This document shows positions 52,701 through 63,729 of a stretch of DNA of 64,000 nucleotides, piece after piece (position 1 is the first letter of the stretch; each line of letters opens with the position of its first letter). The notes under the pieces were generated by a model. It was not told the origin of the DNA, searched no databases, and worked only from the letters and a program-made list of their open reading frames with translations. The DNA lies in contig NC_135177.1 in the NCBI RefSeq assembly GCF_041146795.1, forward strand, positions 23,844,560 to 23,908,559. Reading direction: 5' to 3'. The position numbers and the translations under genes were made by a program. The DNA is from Maylandia zebra (Eukaryota > Chordata > Actinopteri > Cichliformes > Cichlidae).

Positions 52701-55079
52701 CACCTCCTCTGGACTCATTCCTGTAGTGTTTATCTGATCCAAGATGGGCTGCAGTTGATCTATCGCTGATTGAGAAATTGGAGTTTGCATCTCTTTTTTG
52801 TCTGTTGGCTCTTTAGTTTTCTCTCTCCATTCCTGGAGAAGTCTCTCAGTTTTTGAGTCCTTTCTTCCCATTTCAGAATATGACTGTTTCACTTTACGTC
52901 TCATTTCCTTTCTATATTTTAAATTATGAACCGCTGAAGGCGCTCTGGAGTGGATTTTGCTTTCAGTTGCTTCTTCTGTGGAGAGCCTCTCCTCCCTCTG
53001 AACTTTATGCTCACTTCCTGTGTCCCAGTTGTTTATCATTGGGTGCTCATCATTTCTACATGATCTCTGAAGCAAGTCTTTCTGAGGCTGCTGAGTGATG
53101 TCATCAACCAACTCATGGTGAGTTTCTAAATTCGTGTCGCTTCTTTCCACTCCTCCAATCTGATCAACCTGCAATGGTAAAATATTGCTGGGTTTTGATC
53201 GGGGAAGAGTTTGCCCAACCACACAGAAGACGTACTTTGGCTGCTTCTCCTCCCCCTGATCCTCCCCGTCAGCTGTTTCCACCTCCCCCACTGTCCGTCC
53301 TTCCTCCCTCTTCTGATCTCCCACAAACCCCTGGAAGCCAGCAGGTGCCTGGGTTCCACCTTCCTGGAATTCCTGACAGTCCCTAAACCCTTCTTCACTG
53401 TCCTCTCCTCCACTTGACACGGTCACGAAGCCATCCTCTGTGGATGGCATTTCATTTCTCTCTTTCTTCCACCCTGCCTCACTTCCTCCTTCACTCTCAG
53501 AGGGTGGCCAGTTATTGCTCCCATTCTCATCCTCTCTGTCGTCTACGACGTTGTCTCCTTGTTCATCCTTTTGCCAGCTTTCCTCAACCCCTGCATCATT
53601 GTCAGACATATGTTCCTTCCCTCTCCTGATTTCCCCCACACTCTCCTGATCTGCACCGACTCCCTCCTGTTCCCTCTGTGCGTCTTCCCTGTACTCACTT
53701 CTCCCCCCCTGCCTTCTTTCACAATCTGGTTCCTCTTTTACTGGTCGCCCATCTCTTCCTCTCTCCGTCTGGGAGTACATACTCATCTCTCCTTCTCCCC
53801 GTAGCTCTTTCCGCTCTGTGTGCCTGTTGCTGTCTACAAATTTGTCTGTGCTATTCTTGCCCCTCTGTGGCTCTAACCACATCCTTCTCTGCTCTGGCAT
53901 ATTGCCAGTCTTTTCTCCTTTATCGCTCTCTTGTCTCTCATTTCTTATTTGCCTTTGACTTTTATCAGCAGTTCTGTCTTGATCCCTCCATGTTTCTCTC
54001 TCTCTTTTCTTTTCAAAACTGCTGTCTCTCCTTGATTCCCGTTCTTCATACCTGTCCCTGTATATTCTGTGTCTCTTCTCATTGTCAGGATCACTGCTCC
54101 ACTCTCCACTGCTGTGATCTCGTGCTGGCGGACCGGGAGCCCACTCCTTCGGTGATCGACTGCTCCTGCCTGTTGCATCAACTATTCTAGTACCAGCTTC
54201 TTTTCCCCTCTTTTTCCTGTCTCTCTCAGGCTCGTACTCTCTTCTGTCTCTTCTATCTTCCTTTAAGTCTCTCCCACCTTCCTTGTCCTGCCTGTCAGTT
54301 TCTTTCCTTCTTTCTTTGTCTCTGTTTCTGTCTCTATATCGCTGCATTTCTCGATCTCTGTCATTTGCCATTTTGCCCATGTAGTCCCCCTCACTTCTGC
54401 TGTATTGAAGTATCAGCTCCTCCCTCTCTCTGTCCCTCCCTCTTTCCCTCCTCGGCCTTCTCTCATCATCATCACCTTCACTCCTGATGTCTCTCCTTTT
54501 CTCTCTTCTTCTTGCATTCTCATTCTCCTTTCTGTCTGCATAGTTCTCTCTCTCCTTTCTTCTGTGTGGGGAACCCATTCTTACCATTCTTCTATCCCAA
54601 GATTCATCCACCTCTCTTCTGCCGTCTTGAAACCTAATATCAGACAACTCCTGATATCGTCCCCTCTGGCGTAACTTCTCATCTTCTATGTATCCTCTTC
54701 CAGTGGGTTTCCCCTCATCCTTTTCTCTGCGTCTACCCTCATATCTTTCCTTCTCAACCTGGAATGTCCTCTCTCTTTCTTGGCCCCAGACATCAGTCTC
54801 TGCTTTTTTGGGGGGCCTGTCATTACACCTCCTTTCCCCTCTTTCTTCATCCATCTCAGTGCACAATCTTCTATCAGGACTTGTAAGACCTTTTTTCATT
54901 CTGGGAAATGTGTCACCTTTCTTTGTCGTGCGTTCTAGCTCTCGCTTAAACCAACCAGTCATTGCTGGTCTGGGACTTGAATCCAGGGGGATTTTTCCAC
55001 CTGGCTGAAGCTTGTGGTCAGACCTGCTTGTTTTTGTTAAAGTGTCAAAGAGGGTCCAACTGGGCCTTTTGGTCCCCAT
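42583..55079 (-). CDS. arhgef5: Rho guanine nucleotide exchange factor 5 (14 coding exons, about 1668 aa)
   Basis: An ephexin-family exchange factor that loads GTP onto Rho-type GTPases at the actin cortex. Exons: 55079-51746, 50970-50925, 50180-50131, 49463-49102, 48251-48091, 47758-47606, 45015-44886, 44792-44718, 44573-44484, 44323-44181, 43984-43841, 43751-43681, 42927-42823, 42725-42583. All phases agree. Residues 1-1111 come from one huge exon, rich in Arg/Glu/Asp/Lys. A proline-rich stretch (PLPSPPPARRALPPIPPQPH) precedes SSLWRDLPGVRNSAELDELT. DH spans about 1265-1445 (VRFEVITSEASYCRSLEIVV; LPFQRITRLKLLVQ), PH about 1470-1590, SH3 about 1592-1650 (CIRAFFAQQPDELSLEKADV; RGWVPKSHLE). Human ARHGEF5 is 1597 aa and also has one large first coding exon. 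The start is the first in-frame ATG after an in-frame TGA in the 5' exon (from 55646 upward). An out-of-frame ATG at 55087 overlaps it. ARHGEF family sister genes are the alternative. Confidence 0.94.
45060..45620. repeat. Unclassified repeat-like insertion in an arhgef5 intron
   Basis: This stretch is flanked by intron sequence and ends in ctggcccccctagcaaaaac, a word family also hinted at in the G/C-run repeat inside the arhgef5 fragment (about 37376-37570). No coding potential was recognised. Confidence 0.4.
46600..47190. repeat. Two tandem copies of a roughly 270-base unit in an arhgef5 intron
   Basis: gataaaacgagcagatattt occurs at about 46891 and again 267 bases later. Each is preceded by tgctaatatgggatgt. 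Both units also carry aaataagtcca-c-tgtgacac/cc and a gctagctagct run. The first copy has gained a (GT)n tract. Confidence 0.75.
46722..46747. repeat. (GT)n microsatellite
   Basis: About 13 GT units lie in the first copy of the tandem unit in the arhgef5 intron. Confidence 0.9.
50854..50901. repeat. (CA)n microsatellite with CG variants
   Basis: An ACACAC run with ACGCAC interruptions, close to the small exon 50925-50970 of arhgef5. Confidence 0.85.
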
Positions 55080-55601
55080 AGTACCATTGTTATTGGAGAA
55101 CCTAGAAAAGAGCAGTCAGTGTCAGTCTCGAAATTGCATTGCATTAAGATTCAAACCAATATGTCAGATAAATGACTACGATATTGACCAAATTAAGTAA
55201 AGTATAAAGCTTAATAAAAATTTGAATGACTATTAGTGACATATCAATCATCTGGAGAGCCACAGCCTCTAAAATGTTATAACTTGGACAATAATCTGTG
55301 CGTTTTCTGTCTGCATTTTTAACAAGTTTTGCACTTTAAACAAAAATCAATGACAAGATCTTTTTTTAACAACAGGAAATCAAGAAGCAAGTCAGTGGAA
55401 GAAAGGGACACCCTTTTACAGTATTTAAGAATGCATTAGAGACCTGCAAAGAACAGCATACCAAAAGCAGCCTTCGAGAAAGCAAGGCCCAGTGACACAT
55501 AGGCACGGCATGTAGCATGCAAACCACATCTCGCAGCTTAACCAGATCTAAATCTGTCTTCAAAGCAGAAGCAATTTACAGCGTGGTGTTTTTAATCCAT
55601 C

Positions 55602-55604
55602 TAA

Positions 55605-55634
<30 letters not shown>
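55602..55634. repeat. (ATA)n microsatellite
   Basis: About 11 ATA units directly follow the 5' non-coding exon of arhgef5, inside intron 1. Confidence 0.9.
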
Positions 55635-55637
<3 letters not shown>

Positions 55638-55645
55638 CAACTCAC

Positions 55646-55720
55646 CTGAATGTTGTATCCGGTGAAGATCTGGTCTCCTCCTCCTCCTCCTCCCCAGCTC
55701 AGCTCAAAAACATGGGATTG
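55646..55720 (-). promoter_or_regulatory. 5' non-coding exon of arhgef5
   Basis: The minus strand ends ggatacaacattcag, followed by donor gtgagttg. It splices to the acceptor at 55101 (ttttctag). It contains a GAGGAG run and a TGA in frame with the main ATG, and no in-frame ATG after it. The 5' limit is a guess. The sequence up to about 56240 is GC-richer and may hold the promoter. Confidence 0.6.
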
Positions 55721-56752
55721 CACAACACAGAAAATTCCCTCCTTGCGTTCACATTATCAGATTGACCCAAGAAAAAGTTCTCCTTTTTTAAAGAATACAT
55801 ACATTCAGCTTTAAATCTCCTCTGGCTTTTCCTCTGGTGAGAAGTTAATGTTTACGCCTAAAATGTCTTTGCTGCCTCTCCCCCACCTCCCGTCTTCGCT
55901 CAAATTCCCAAACAAGTCTCAACAGATTGACACTTATCTTTGCCCTCCTTTTTCTCCCAGTCTTGTCCTCGCAGTCGCTGAACAGGGAGACCTCTCATAA
56001 ATCAAGCAAAACTCGAACCGAGTGCGTCCACGGCTTCACTCCTTCACTCCCGTGTTCCGCCGATGAGATCGCCTCTGTGGACCCCCCGAAAAAAAAAAAA
56101 AAAAAAAACCCAAAACAAATCACACAATACACAACTCTCTACGCACTCCTGCACCATTCCTGTCTCACACGAAGTACAGGAAGCACACCTCCTTGGAGCG
56201 CCTCTCTTGGATCAGTGATTGGTTGATATGCGGTAGTCGGGTGTGTCTGCGCTACACACACACACGGACACACACAGCCAGGTAAGGGCGCTGAAGGAGA
56301 GTGGGGGAGGGGAGGAAGAAAGTAGGTTTGAAAATACTAACTTCTTTGGAGCAAAGCAAACAGAGGCCTAGTAAAACTTGCCTGCGTTCCCTGGAGAGGT
56401 TGTACAGAGGGAGGCAGCAGGGAGGGAGAAACACCAACTGTTCCTTATGATTTAAAAAGAGAGAGAGATGAAGCAAACACAGAGGGGGAAACTAAGGGAG
56501 GGGTGATATGTGAGTGATTTGTATAACAATGACAACTTTACTATGGTTATTAACTACTGAGAAAGCCTGACATGAAAGCTCTGAAATGCTGTGACTCACT
56601 CTCATTAGCATTGTTAAATAGAAACCCACATGATTACTGTCACACTGCCCTGTTTCACAACTTTGTTGCACTTTCAGCTGCGCTCAGATTTTATACACTT
56701 GCTAACCGAATTTGCACAACACCACGTTTTTTAAAAACAAAAATACTGTCTG

Positions 56753-56754
<2 letters not shown>

Positions 56755-56789
<35 letters not shown>
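56755..56789. repeat. (AC)n microsatellite
   Basis: About 17 AC units in intergenic DNA upstream of arhgef5. Confidence 0.9.
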
Positions 56790-56790
<1 letters not shown>

Positions 56791-57028
56791 GGCTAACTGC
56801 AACAGATCCAACTTCCAAGAAGTAACTACACCCCATGAGTCAACTTTACTGCATTTTACTTAAAGCTGAAAGGTGTTTCTTACACTTTGCCTTTCCCATT
56901 TACTTTATAACAAGGAAATCCGTTTACTTTAAAATCTGTCAGATGATTTTATATACATGGCCACACCTTGTTTAAATGACTTGTTCAGCACTCTGTCGTT
57001 TGAGAAGATTTTATCACTGTCAGATTTA

Positions 57029-57153
57029 TGTCCAAAAGTAGATTCTGTTCATCTGGACGTAGCATTTTCAGTGGGAGAAACGTTTTGTCACTTATCCAAG
57101 TGACTTCTTCAGTCTCAGCTGATTGCAGCTTTCCCCAATCTTATAAACAGATT
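57029..57153 (-). repeat. Penelope-like terminal repeat copy
   Basis: gattctgttcatctggacgt, gggagaaacgtttt and acttcttcagtctcagctga match the left terminal repeat of the element at 9495. In its ribozyme-like core the GAAA is altered to CAAAA, so this copy is decayed. Confidence 0.7.
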
Positions 57154-57154
57154 T

Positions 57155-57850
57155 GTGCACTACCTATTATATTAGGCATGCCTACTCAGCGTCTCACCAG
57201 TGAACTACAGGATTTCATTGCATTTAGGCATGTAGAAATGCTGACAACCTGAAGTTCAAACTGAGCATCAGAATGAGGAAGATGGGTGATTTAAATGACT
57301 TTGAATGTTGGATGGTTGTTAGGACCAGACAAGCTGGTCTGAATATTTCAGAAGCTGCTGGTCTACTGGGATTTTCGCACACCAACATCTTTAGAGTTTA
57401 CAGAGAATGGTCTCAGAAAGAGAAAAAATCCACAGAGCGACACTTCTCTGGGTGAAAATATTGGTGTCAGAGGAGAATGGTCAGACAGCTAGGGACGACA
57501 GTAACTCAAATAACCACTTATAATGATAAAGAGATGGACTAAAATAGCTGAAGACCACACCGAGTGCCACTCCTGTCAGCTAAGAACGGGTAAATTCCCG
57601 TTGGGACAACATAAGCTTGGAGAAATGTTTCCTAGTCTGACGACTCTCAATTTCTACTGTGACATTCAACATGCTGTAAACAACATGAAGGCATGGATTC
57701 ATCCTGCCTTCTATCAGTAGTTCAGGGTGGCTGATACAACAGAGAATGAACAAACCAAATAGTAAGACAGAGTTCTTTAAAGCAAAAAACCTGAATGGAA
57801 AGACTAGTCCATCCAGCTCATGGTCCATCACTATTCAAAGGTTGCTATAA
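57155..57850 (+). mobile_element. Degraded Tc1/mariner-type transposase sequence
   Basis: A plus-strand frame reads MGDLNDFECWMVVRTRQAGL, then NISEAAGLLGFSHTNIFRVY and REWSQKEKKS. This is the helix-turn-helix part of a Tc1-type transposase. Later pieces (gaagaccacaccgagtgcca, aacaacatgaaggcatggat) follow the family order with gaps and stops. Confidence 0.75.
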
Positions 57851-58256
57851 TGTGAGAAGTACAGAAAGCAAATTATAGGATTCCTTGTCGGGGATTGGCT
57901 GCATTGCACAAGCTAATGAGGATTAAAATCCACTGAAAACTCAAAGACCCTCAAAAACAGTCATATCCGAGATGCATTAATCTCATGTCACTAAAATCTG
58001 ACCAATAATCTAAGAGAAGTAGTGATTTTTATGAAAGTGGAAACGTATTCATAAAACAATTGATACGCTCTTGACCTTAATTTAGATGCAAGTCCATTAG
58101 GTGATATATTGTGTGAAAGGTTAACTAAAATCTTACCAATACTGCAGGAAGAGTAGCAACTGTGAAGGGCCGCCTCGCGAACATCTCAACAAGTGTTTCA
58201 ACCAGATGAGCTAAAAATGACATTTTAAAAAAGGATCTCGATAAATGCTCAATCAT

Positions 58257-58345
58257 TCAGGCAAGGAAATCCCAGAAAGTTGATTCTGTTGATCTGAAAA
58301 TGCTACATCCAGATGAACAGAGTCAACTTTCTGATATTTCTGAAA
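58257..58345. repeat. Collapsed palindromic remnant of a Penelope-like element
   Basis: ccagaaagttgattctgttg faces an inverted copy (gatgaacagagtcaactttc) across a short centre, as if both ends were joined by an internal deletion. The same arrangement is seen at 5283-5345. Confidence 0.6.
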
Positions 58346-58591
58346 ATGGTATAAAAAAGACGGTACGTACAATGTAAATGAAGTCAAAGAGCCTGATGTA
58401 GCTGAGCTAATCAGAGCATGCAGGAATGAAAGAGCTCTTATAGCACACTTACTGGTCTCAAGCATAGCGAGTGCAGCTTATTACCTTTTAGTGAAATCCA
58501 GCAGAATGCAACAGACACTGAGGGCCATAGATTCTCAAACACACAGTCAGAGATCAATCTAAAAATACTGAGGGAAGTGAAACAGTGATCA

Positions 58592-58593
<2 letters not shown>

Positions 58594-58670
<77 letters not shown>
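58594..58670. repeat. Long (GT)n microsatellite
   Basis: About 38 uninterrupted GT units, the longest simple repeat in the window, in intergenic DNA. Confidence 0.97.
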
Positions 58671-58676
<6 letters not shown>

Positions 58677-59089
58677 CATTGTACGAAAGCTGAGCAAGTC
58701 CATACTTGACCACTGTTACTAAATGAATTTCAAGTTCATGGTAATTTTAGAGGCTATTGTTTAGTTTACGCTAGAGTAGTGTGGGGGTTAATCTGCCTTT
58801 CAAAACACTGAGTAATGATTATATTTCAGTAACCTCAGTTATGCCATCTTGAAATGGAAATCTGTGTTGTTGGTCTACCAGTCATCCACAAGTAAACATT
58901 CTGACATGTGAAAGTGAAAGTACACTCTCTTTCAGCTCTAAGGTTTTACTTATCACAACATATTAAAAATTACCTGTTCGTTAGCATGTTCTCAAATTCT
59001 CTAAATACAACCTGACATTAACAGCAACATATGACATATTCCCCCATCCTTATTTAACAAAATGCAAAAGCAGCTTGTGAGAAACTACA

Positions 59090-59735
59090 CCCCATGATTC
59101 AGTCGCTTGTAGAAGCACCTTTGGTGTCAATAACTTAAAATAATTCTTTTCTGTATGACTTTATGAGTCTATCATTTAGTTGCACAGAAATTTTGCCACA
59201 ACTTTACAATGGTGCTTCGGTTCATTGAGGTTTGCAGGCATTTCTTGCACAGCTCTATTAAGGTCAGACAGATCTATTGACTGGACCATTGCAACACCTT
59301 GATTAATTTCTTTTTCAGAACTGGGATCATTGCCCTGTTGTATGACGCAGTTCTGGCTAAGACTAAGCTTTTGAACAGCTGCCCTTGTACTTGGCTCAAG
59401 AATGCTTTGGTATACAAAGGAGTTCCTCGTCGACTCAGTGACTGCAAGGTGCTCAGGTTCTATGGCTGCAAAATAAACCCAAATCATCATCGCTCAACCA
59501 CTGAGGTTGACAGGTGGTGTGAGGTTTTATGATTGTTTTTTTTACCAGAGTGGCCTCAAACTTCTAGTACACTGTTGCATAGGTTTTTGGGTTTGTTCAG
59601 TGTTACAATGCAGCCATGTTCATTACTGGGAAATCGACAGGAGGAACGTGCCGAACAGGCCAATGACAACATCTGTAGACTGTGCTAATCTGACATGTAG
59701 TTACTTTTCTTGGGAGGTGCACCTATAGTCACAAT
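59090..59735 (-). mobile_element. Degraded Tc1/mariner-type transposon, transposase on minus strand
   Basis: The segment follows the order of a common fish Tc1-type element read backwards: ttcattgaggtttgcaggca, ggaccattgcaacaccttga, gatcattgccctgttgtatg, tttggtatacaaaggagttc and gactgcaaggtgctcaggtt. A broken minus-strand frame covers 59176-59490. It is not functional. Confidence 0.7.
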
Positions 59736-60666
59736 CCCTGGGTAATTAAAACAATGAGATACCAGATACAAGTTTTCTGATGAATTTTCTTGATGTTCAA
59801 TCCTTTTATTGATCTCTTTTTCAAACAGAGCTGAAAGAATGTCTAAAACATCAGAATCAAGGCATCTGGGATAAATGTCTTGAGCTAGGTCCTTAAAAAC
59901 TTTTGGGGTAAATATCTGACATATTCATGTCTCTGAATATGAATTCTCAGGAATGTAGCTCAGGCTAACACAGAATGATGGCTTGCTTGAACTATAAATA
60001 TTTGGATGTCTGATTTCCAGCAGCAGATGTCTATAGTAACCAAAATTTTGCAGGCGAGGAACTGATATTTTCATCCAACTTCATTGCAATATTCATCAGG
60101 TATGATACCATGTGCCAAGCCCATAACACCCTTTTTAGATAGACAAAGTTGTTTTAATTCCATTTATGCATGCTCACTCCCCAGAAAGTAGTTTTGTTTT
60201 CCAATCAAGAAGGTGAATTATTTTTATTGTTCGGAAATGTTTTCTTAATTTTGATTCATTTCAGTGTTTTAGTCTTTTTAATGATCATGATAGGGAAGTA
60301 ATACCATACAAATTAAAATACTTATTGTCGGCAGCTGACTGGCAATCATGTAGAGTCTGAGTCACAGTGAAAACCTTCACCACCTGACTAAATACTGAAA
60401 CTGAAATTATTTTTTATACTTAGTCAAAAAATTTTTTTAGCTCATTTTAAATTAAAGCAATGTTGATTTTAATGTAATTTTTACTACATTTAGCAAATTT
60501 GAAAAACATGTATTTACATAAATTCATCTTATTAGATTGTCAGGTAAATGAAGCACAAGACAGTATTGTGTATTATGACATATTATTATTAAAATTAAGT
60601 AATTTTCTTTAATTATGATTTCTTTACCAAAATATGTTTTTTGGATCTAAATCATAGAAATAACTC

Positions 60667-60694
60667 CAAACAATGTCACATGTGACATTGTTTG
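60667..60694. promoter_or_regulatory. 28-base perfect palindrome centred on CACATGTG
   Basis: caaacaatgtcaca is followed directly by its exact complement tgtgacattgtttg. The centre GTCACATGTGAC contains an E-box with the TCA/TGA flanks favoured by MiT/TFE factors. It lies about 850 bases upstream of the m6pr start. A regulatory role is inference only. Confidence 0.4.
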
Positions 60695-61084
60695 AACAAA
60701 CAAGAATTTCCACTATGTAGTTATAAAGATAATATTTGCTATTTATATCAGTGATCAATTAAATTTACAGGTTTTAGTTAGATACATTTGTTTGAATAAT
60801 AGTTGTTTAATTCTGTTTAGCAGCGCACACAAAACTCCACATTATACCATCAAGCGCATTTATTCATTTGCTTACTTTATTTTATTTATTTTAGTTTTAT
60901 TTTATGTATTAGTTATGCATTTATTTTATTGTATTTATATGTATTATGTATTTATTATTCATTTTTTTGTTTATCTTGTTTATTTACTTACGTATTTATT
61001 TTATTTATTATTGTATGTATTAATTTTTTTTGCCTGACATAGAAATACCATGAATGGTGACGCTGTGACTTAGTAAACCTTTCT

Positions 61085-61513
61085 GTGACGCTTGCTCCCC
61101 TGTCAGCTGACGCGGGTGTGCGTGGCCTCAGCCGCCTTTCATTGGCTGAGTTTCATTTGGACTGTCACATGCGCGTGTTGCTCTGTTTGGTTTCACTTCC
61201 GCACTCCTTCACCGCTATCTCTAGCCTGTTAGCCTCTTGGGCACAGTTGAATGGAAAGCGTGTTATCTCTTCAGGGCAGAATTAAAAGGGCGGAAAACGT
61301 TGATTAAAAATAATAATATAAAACAGACTCCGCGCAGATGAAGTTTGTTTTATGCGCATATCTAAAGAGTCGACTAGTTGCTAATTGAGTCAACCAGGAA
61401 GCGACGTTAGCGTGAGGAAGCTCAGAGCAACTGTTTAAACTGTCAGCTTGTATGATAAACTGTTAGATTTCTCACAAAGAAGATTTCCCCGCTGATTCGC
61501 CGTGACGGAAATC
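61085..61513 (+). promoter_or_regulatory. Probable m6pr promoter and 5' untranslated region
   Basis: Base composition changes sharply from a TTTATT-rich tract (60850-61030) to CG-containing sequence with an inverted CCAAT box (attggctgag at 61140) and ctgacgcgggtgtgcgtggc. The untranslated leader runs into the ATG at 61514. Confidence 0.5.
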
Positions 61514-63729
61514 ATGAAGGTAGGTGTGCAATCCAGGCCAAAGCAGCATCTTTGTCAGAGAAATTATAAACGGACTGTTTTCTCATCAGTAAAACTTATT
61601 GCCTCGTGCAAATAGAAGCAGACATTTTGGATGCATACTTTCTTTTCAGGAAAGACTTGCAAACATCGCCTTTCACAACTGAATTTCCTATATCGTTATT
61701 GTCTTTTAGTTTAGTGCTATGTTTTATGTCTTTAAATTTTTAAATGAATAGGAAAGTGGGCGTCTCTTTACTCCCCTCTCTTTGTTCAGGAAGCATGTGA
61801 AAGGTGCTTCATATTCAAAGTTTAACCACTGAAGCTTTGAGTATTCCCTTGTTTTACCTATTTTTATGAACTGTGGTGTTAAAAAACGCAAACGGTTTGT
61901 GGAATAATGCATTAAATGTAAGTACCTGATAACTGAGGTACTTTGTGTTAATGCAAAAACCTGCAACCTGTAACAAGGTGTCAAAAGCATGAGAACTGCC
62001 ACAGATTCATTTTAATGTACACATTAAACTAACATAAGAGGTTCATTGTGTTTTGAAGTGTCAGACGATTATCAAAAAAAGTGCTGCTAAATATTTAGAT
62101 TTTTTTCTAGATAGCAGTCTTAAAACCCAAAAGAATTCAGCTGAATATAACAGATGATGAATATTCAAATTAAATGAGTAAATATTTGTTTTTCAATTTT
62201 TTAAATATATTTCTTTTTCTAGTTTTCTGTCATATGACTATGACATTACCCAATAACTGTTTCAGCTCTTAAAGGGATAGCTACCACACTGCAGTTGTTT
62301 CTGCTTCTTATTTGGTTGCTCCCTTTAGAGGTCGCCACAGCACATCTGCTTTCAGCTTAAGCTACCTTTATCTTCTGTCACATGCATGTCCTCCTTCACG
62401 ACATGCATGAATCTACCCTGTGATTTTCCTCTTTTCTCCTGGCTGGCAGCTCCATATGAATCTAAAATCCCTCCTCTGCACATCACAACCTTGTCTCTCA
62501 AACTATCTTTCTAGACCGCTCTACGTCCGCCGTCCCTCGGATGTACTCATTTCTAATCCTGTCCCTTCTGATCACTCTGACTGAAGATCTTAGCATCTTC
62601 AGCTCTGCTACCTCCTGTGTGCCTGCTATTTTAGACCCACTGTCTCCTTTACCATCTCACTATAATCATGTAAGCCTTCCCGTTCAATCTTGCTACTATC
62701 CTTCAGTTACAAATTACCCCTGATGCTCATCTCCACTGCCTTTGTATTGTTGACCGCAAGTATTTCAATAATGCCACCGTTTATATTACTGTAATGTAAA
62801 TGGTATGAAACAGTCTTGCATTAGACAGTTTGTATGGTCTCACAATAAACGTAATCCTACTAACATGAAACAAATAGCAAGCAATCACAATTGAGAATTG
62901 CCCATTTTGATTGTTTTTTCTTTATCATCTAACATCTGTTCCAGGTGTTCAGTAGCTGCAGAGGAATCTCGTTCCTCATGTGGATCATGGCATTTCATCT
63001 GGTCCTCTCTGTGAGTGGGGTGTATAGTGTGAAGAGCACCAAAGACTGCAAACTGTTATCTCACAGTCCATTACAGCAGAAAGTTCTGGAGCGACTAGAG
63101 CCGCTCGTAGGAAAGAAGTAAGGAATGAGTCACTTGTGTACCAGCGTATTCAGTGCTTGTTAGGAGATGAGATGTTTTTGGAATCCCTGTTGTGTTTAAT
63201 AATATAATTTTATGTTAAAGGAAGAATCTATATGGGCCATGTTTATTTAAATTTTCTCTGGGATTTGTTCTTTTTTGACAGCTTTACAGCTGAGGACAAG
63301 GCTTCGAACGAGAGCTACACATATGTGTTCCAGTTATGTGGGGATGCAGGGGGTGCTCCCAATGCTGGGGTTATTCAAGTGGACAAGAAAACACAGAAGA
63401 CAACAGTGATTGGCAAATACACGCATACACAGGCCATTGGAGGAAGTAAGACTATGCAAAATCCGAAAAACATTCTCTTATTAGTTCAGACATGACCGTA
63501 AGGGCATGTGCGTGAATCTTAACTGTATTGGAAACTGATAAATAATTCATAATTGCATCATAGCCTGAGGCCAACTCTGAGGAGTAGAAATCTAAATCTT
63601 ATCAAACGTGTCCTTTCAGGTGACTGGGTGATGCTGATCTACACAAATGGTGAAAAATACGATGCACACTGCAATAAGGAAGAAAGGAAAGCCATCATTA
63701 TGATCTCTTGCGACAGGAATGTAAAAGTG
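61514..63729 (+). CDS. m6pr: Cation-dependent mannose-6-phosphate receptor, 5' exons (partial)
   Basis: A type I membrane receptor that carries mannose-6-phosphate-tagged hydrolases from the trans-Golgi to endosomes. Exons: 61514-61519 (Met-Lys only, then gtaggt), 62945-63117, 63282-63445, and 63620 to about 63729 (63720 is the other possible donor; both are phase 0). Later exons lie beyond the window. The product starts MKVFSSCRGISFLMWIMAFH, a signal peptide, then CKLLSHSPLQQKVLERLEPL. The ligand-binding lumenal part follows: ESYTYVFQLCGDAGGAPNAG, GGSDWVMLIYTNGEKYDAHC, KEERKAIIMISCDRN. The Gln of VFQLC corresponds to the Arg region of human YIFRVC, while YDAHC and the ERKAIIMISC block match human YDNHC and RRAVVMISC. 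Lumenal N-glycosylation sites NFT and NES are visible. Transmembrane and tail exons are not in view. Confidence 0.92.
62285..62765 (-). mobile_element. RTE/BovB-like LINE fragment in m6pr intron 1
   Basis: The plus-strand text (tttctcctggctggcagctc, actcatttctaatcctgtcc, gaagatcttagcatcttcag, taagccttcccgttcaatct) is the reverse complement of a widespread fish RTE-type reverse-transcriptase C-terminal region. Many gaps and stops. Confidence 0.65.

Noticed and set aside
53678-54190. A 170-codon plus-strand open frame opposite arhgef5
   Set aside because: It is a shadow of the low-complexity arhgef5 coding exon on the other strand, with no recognisable domain or start context.
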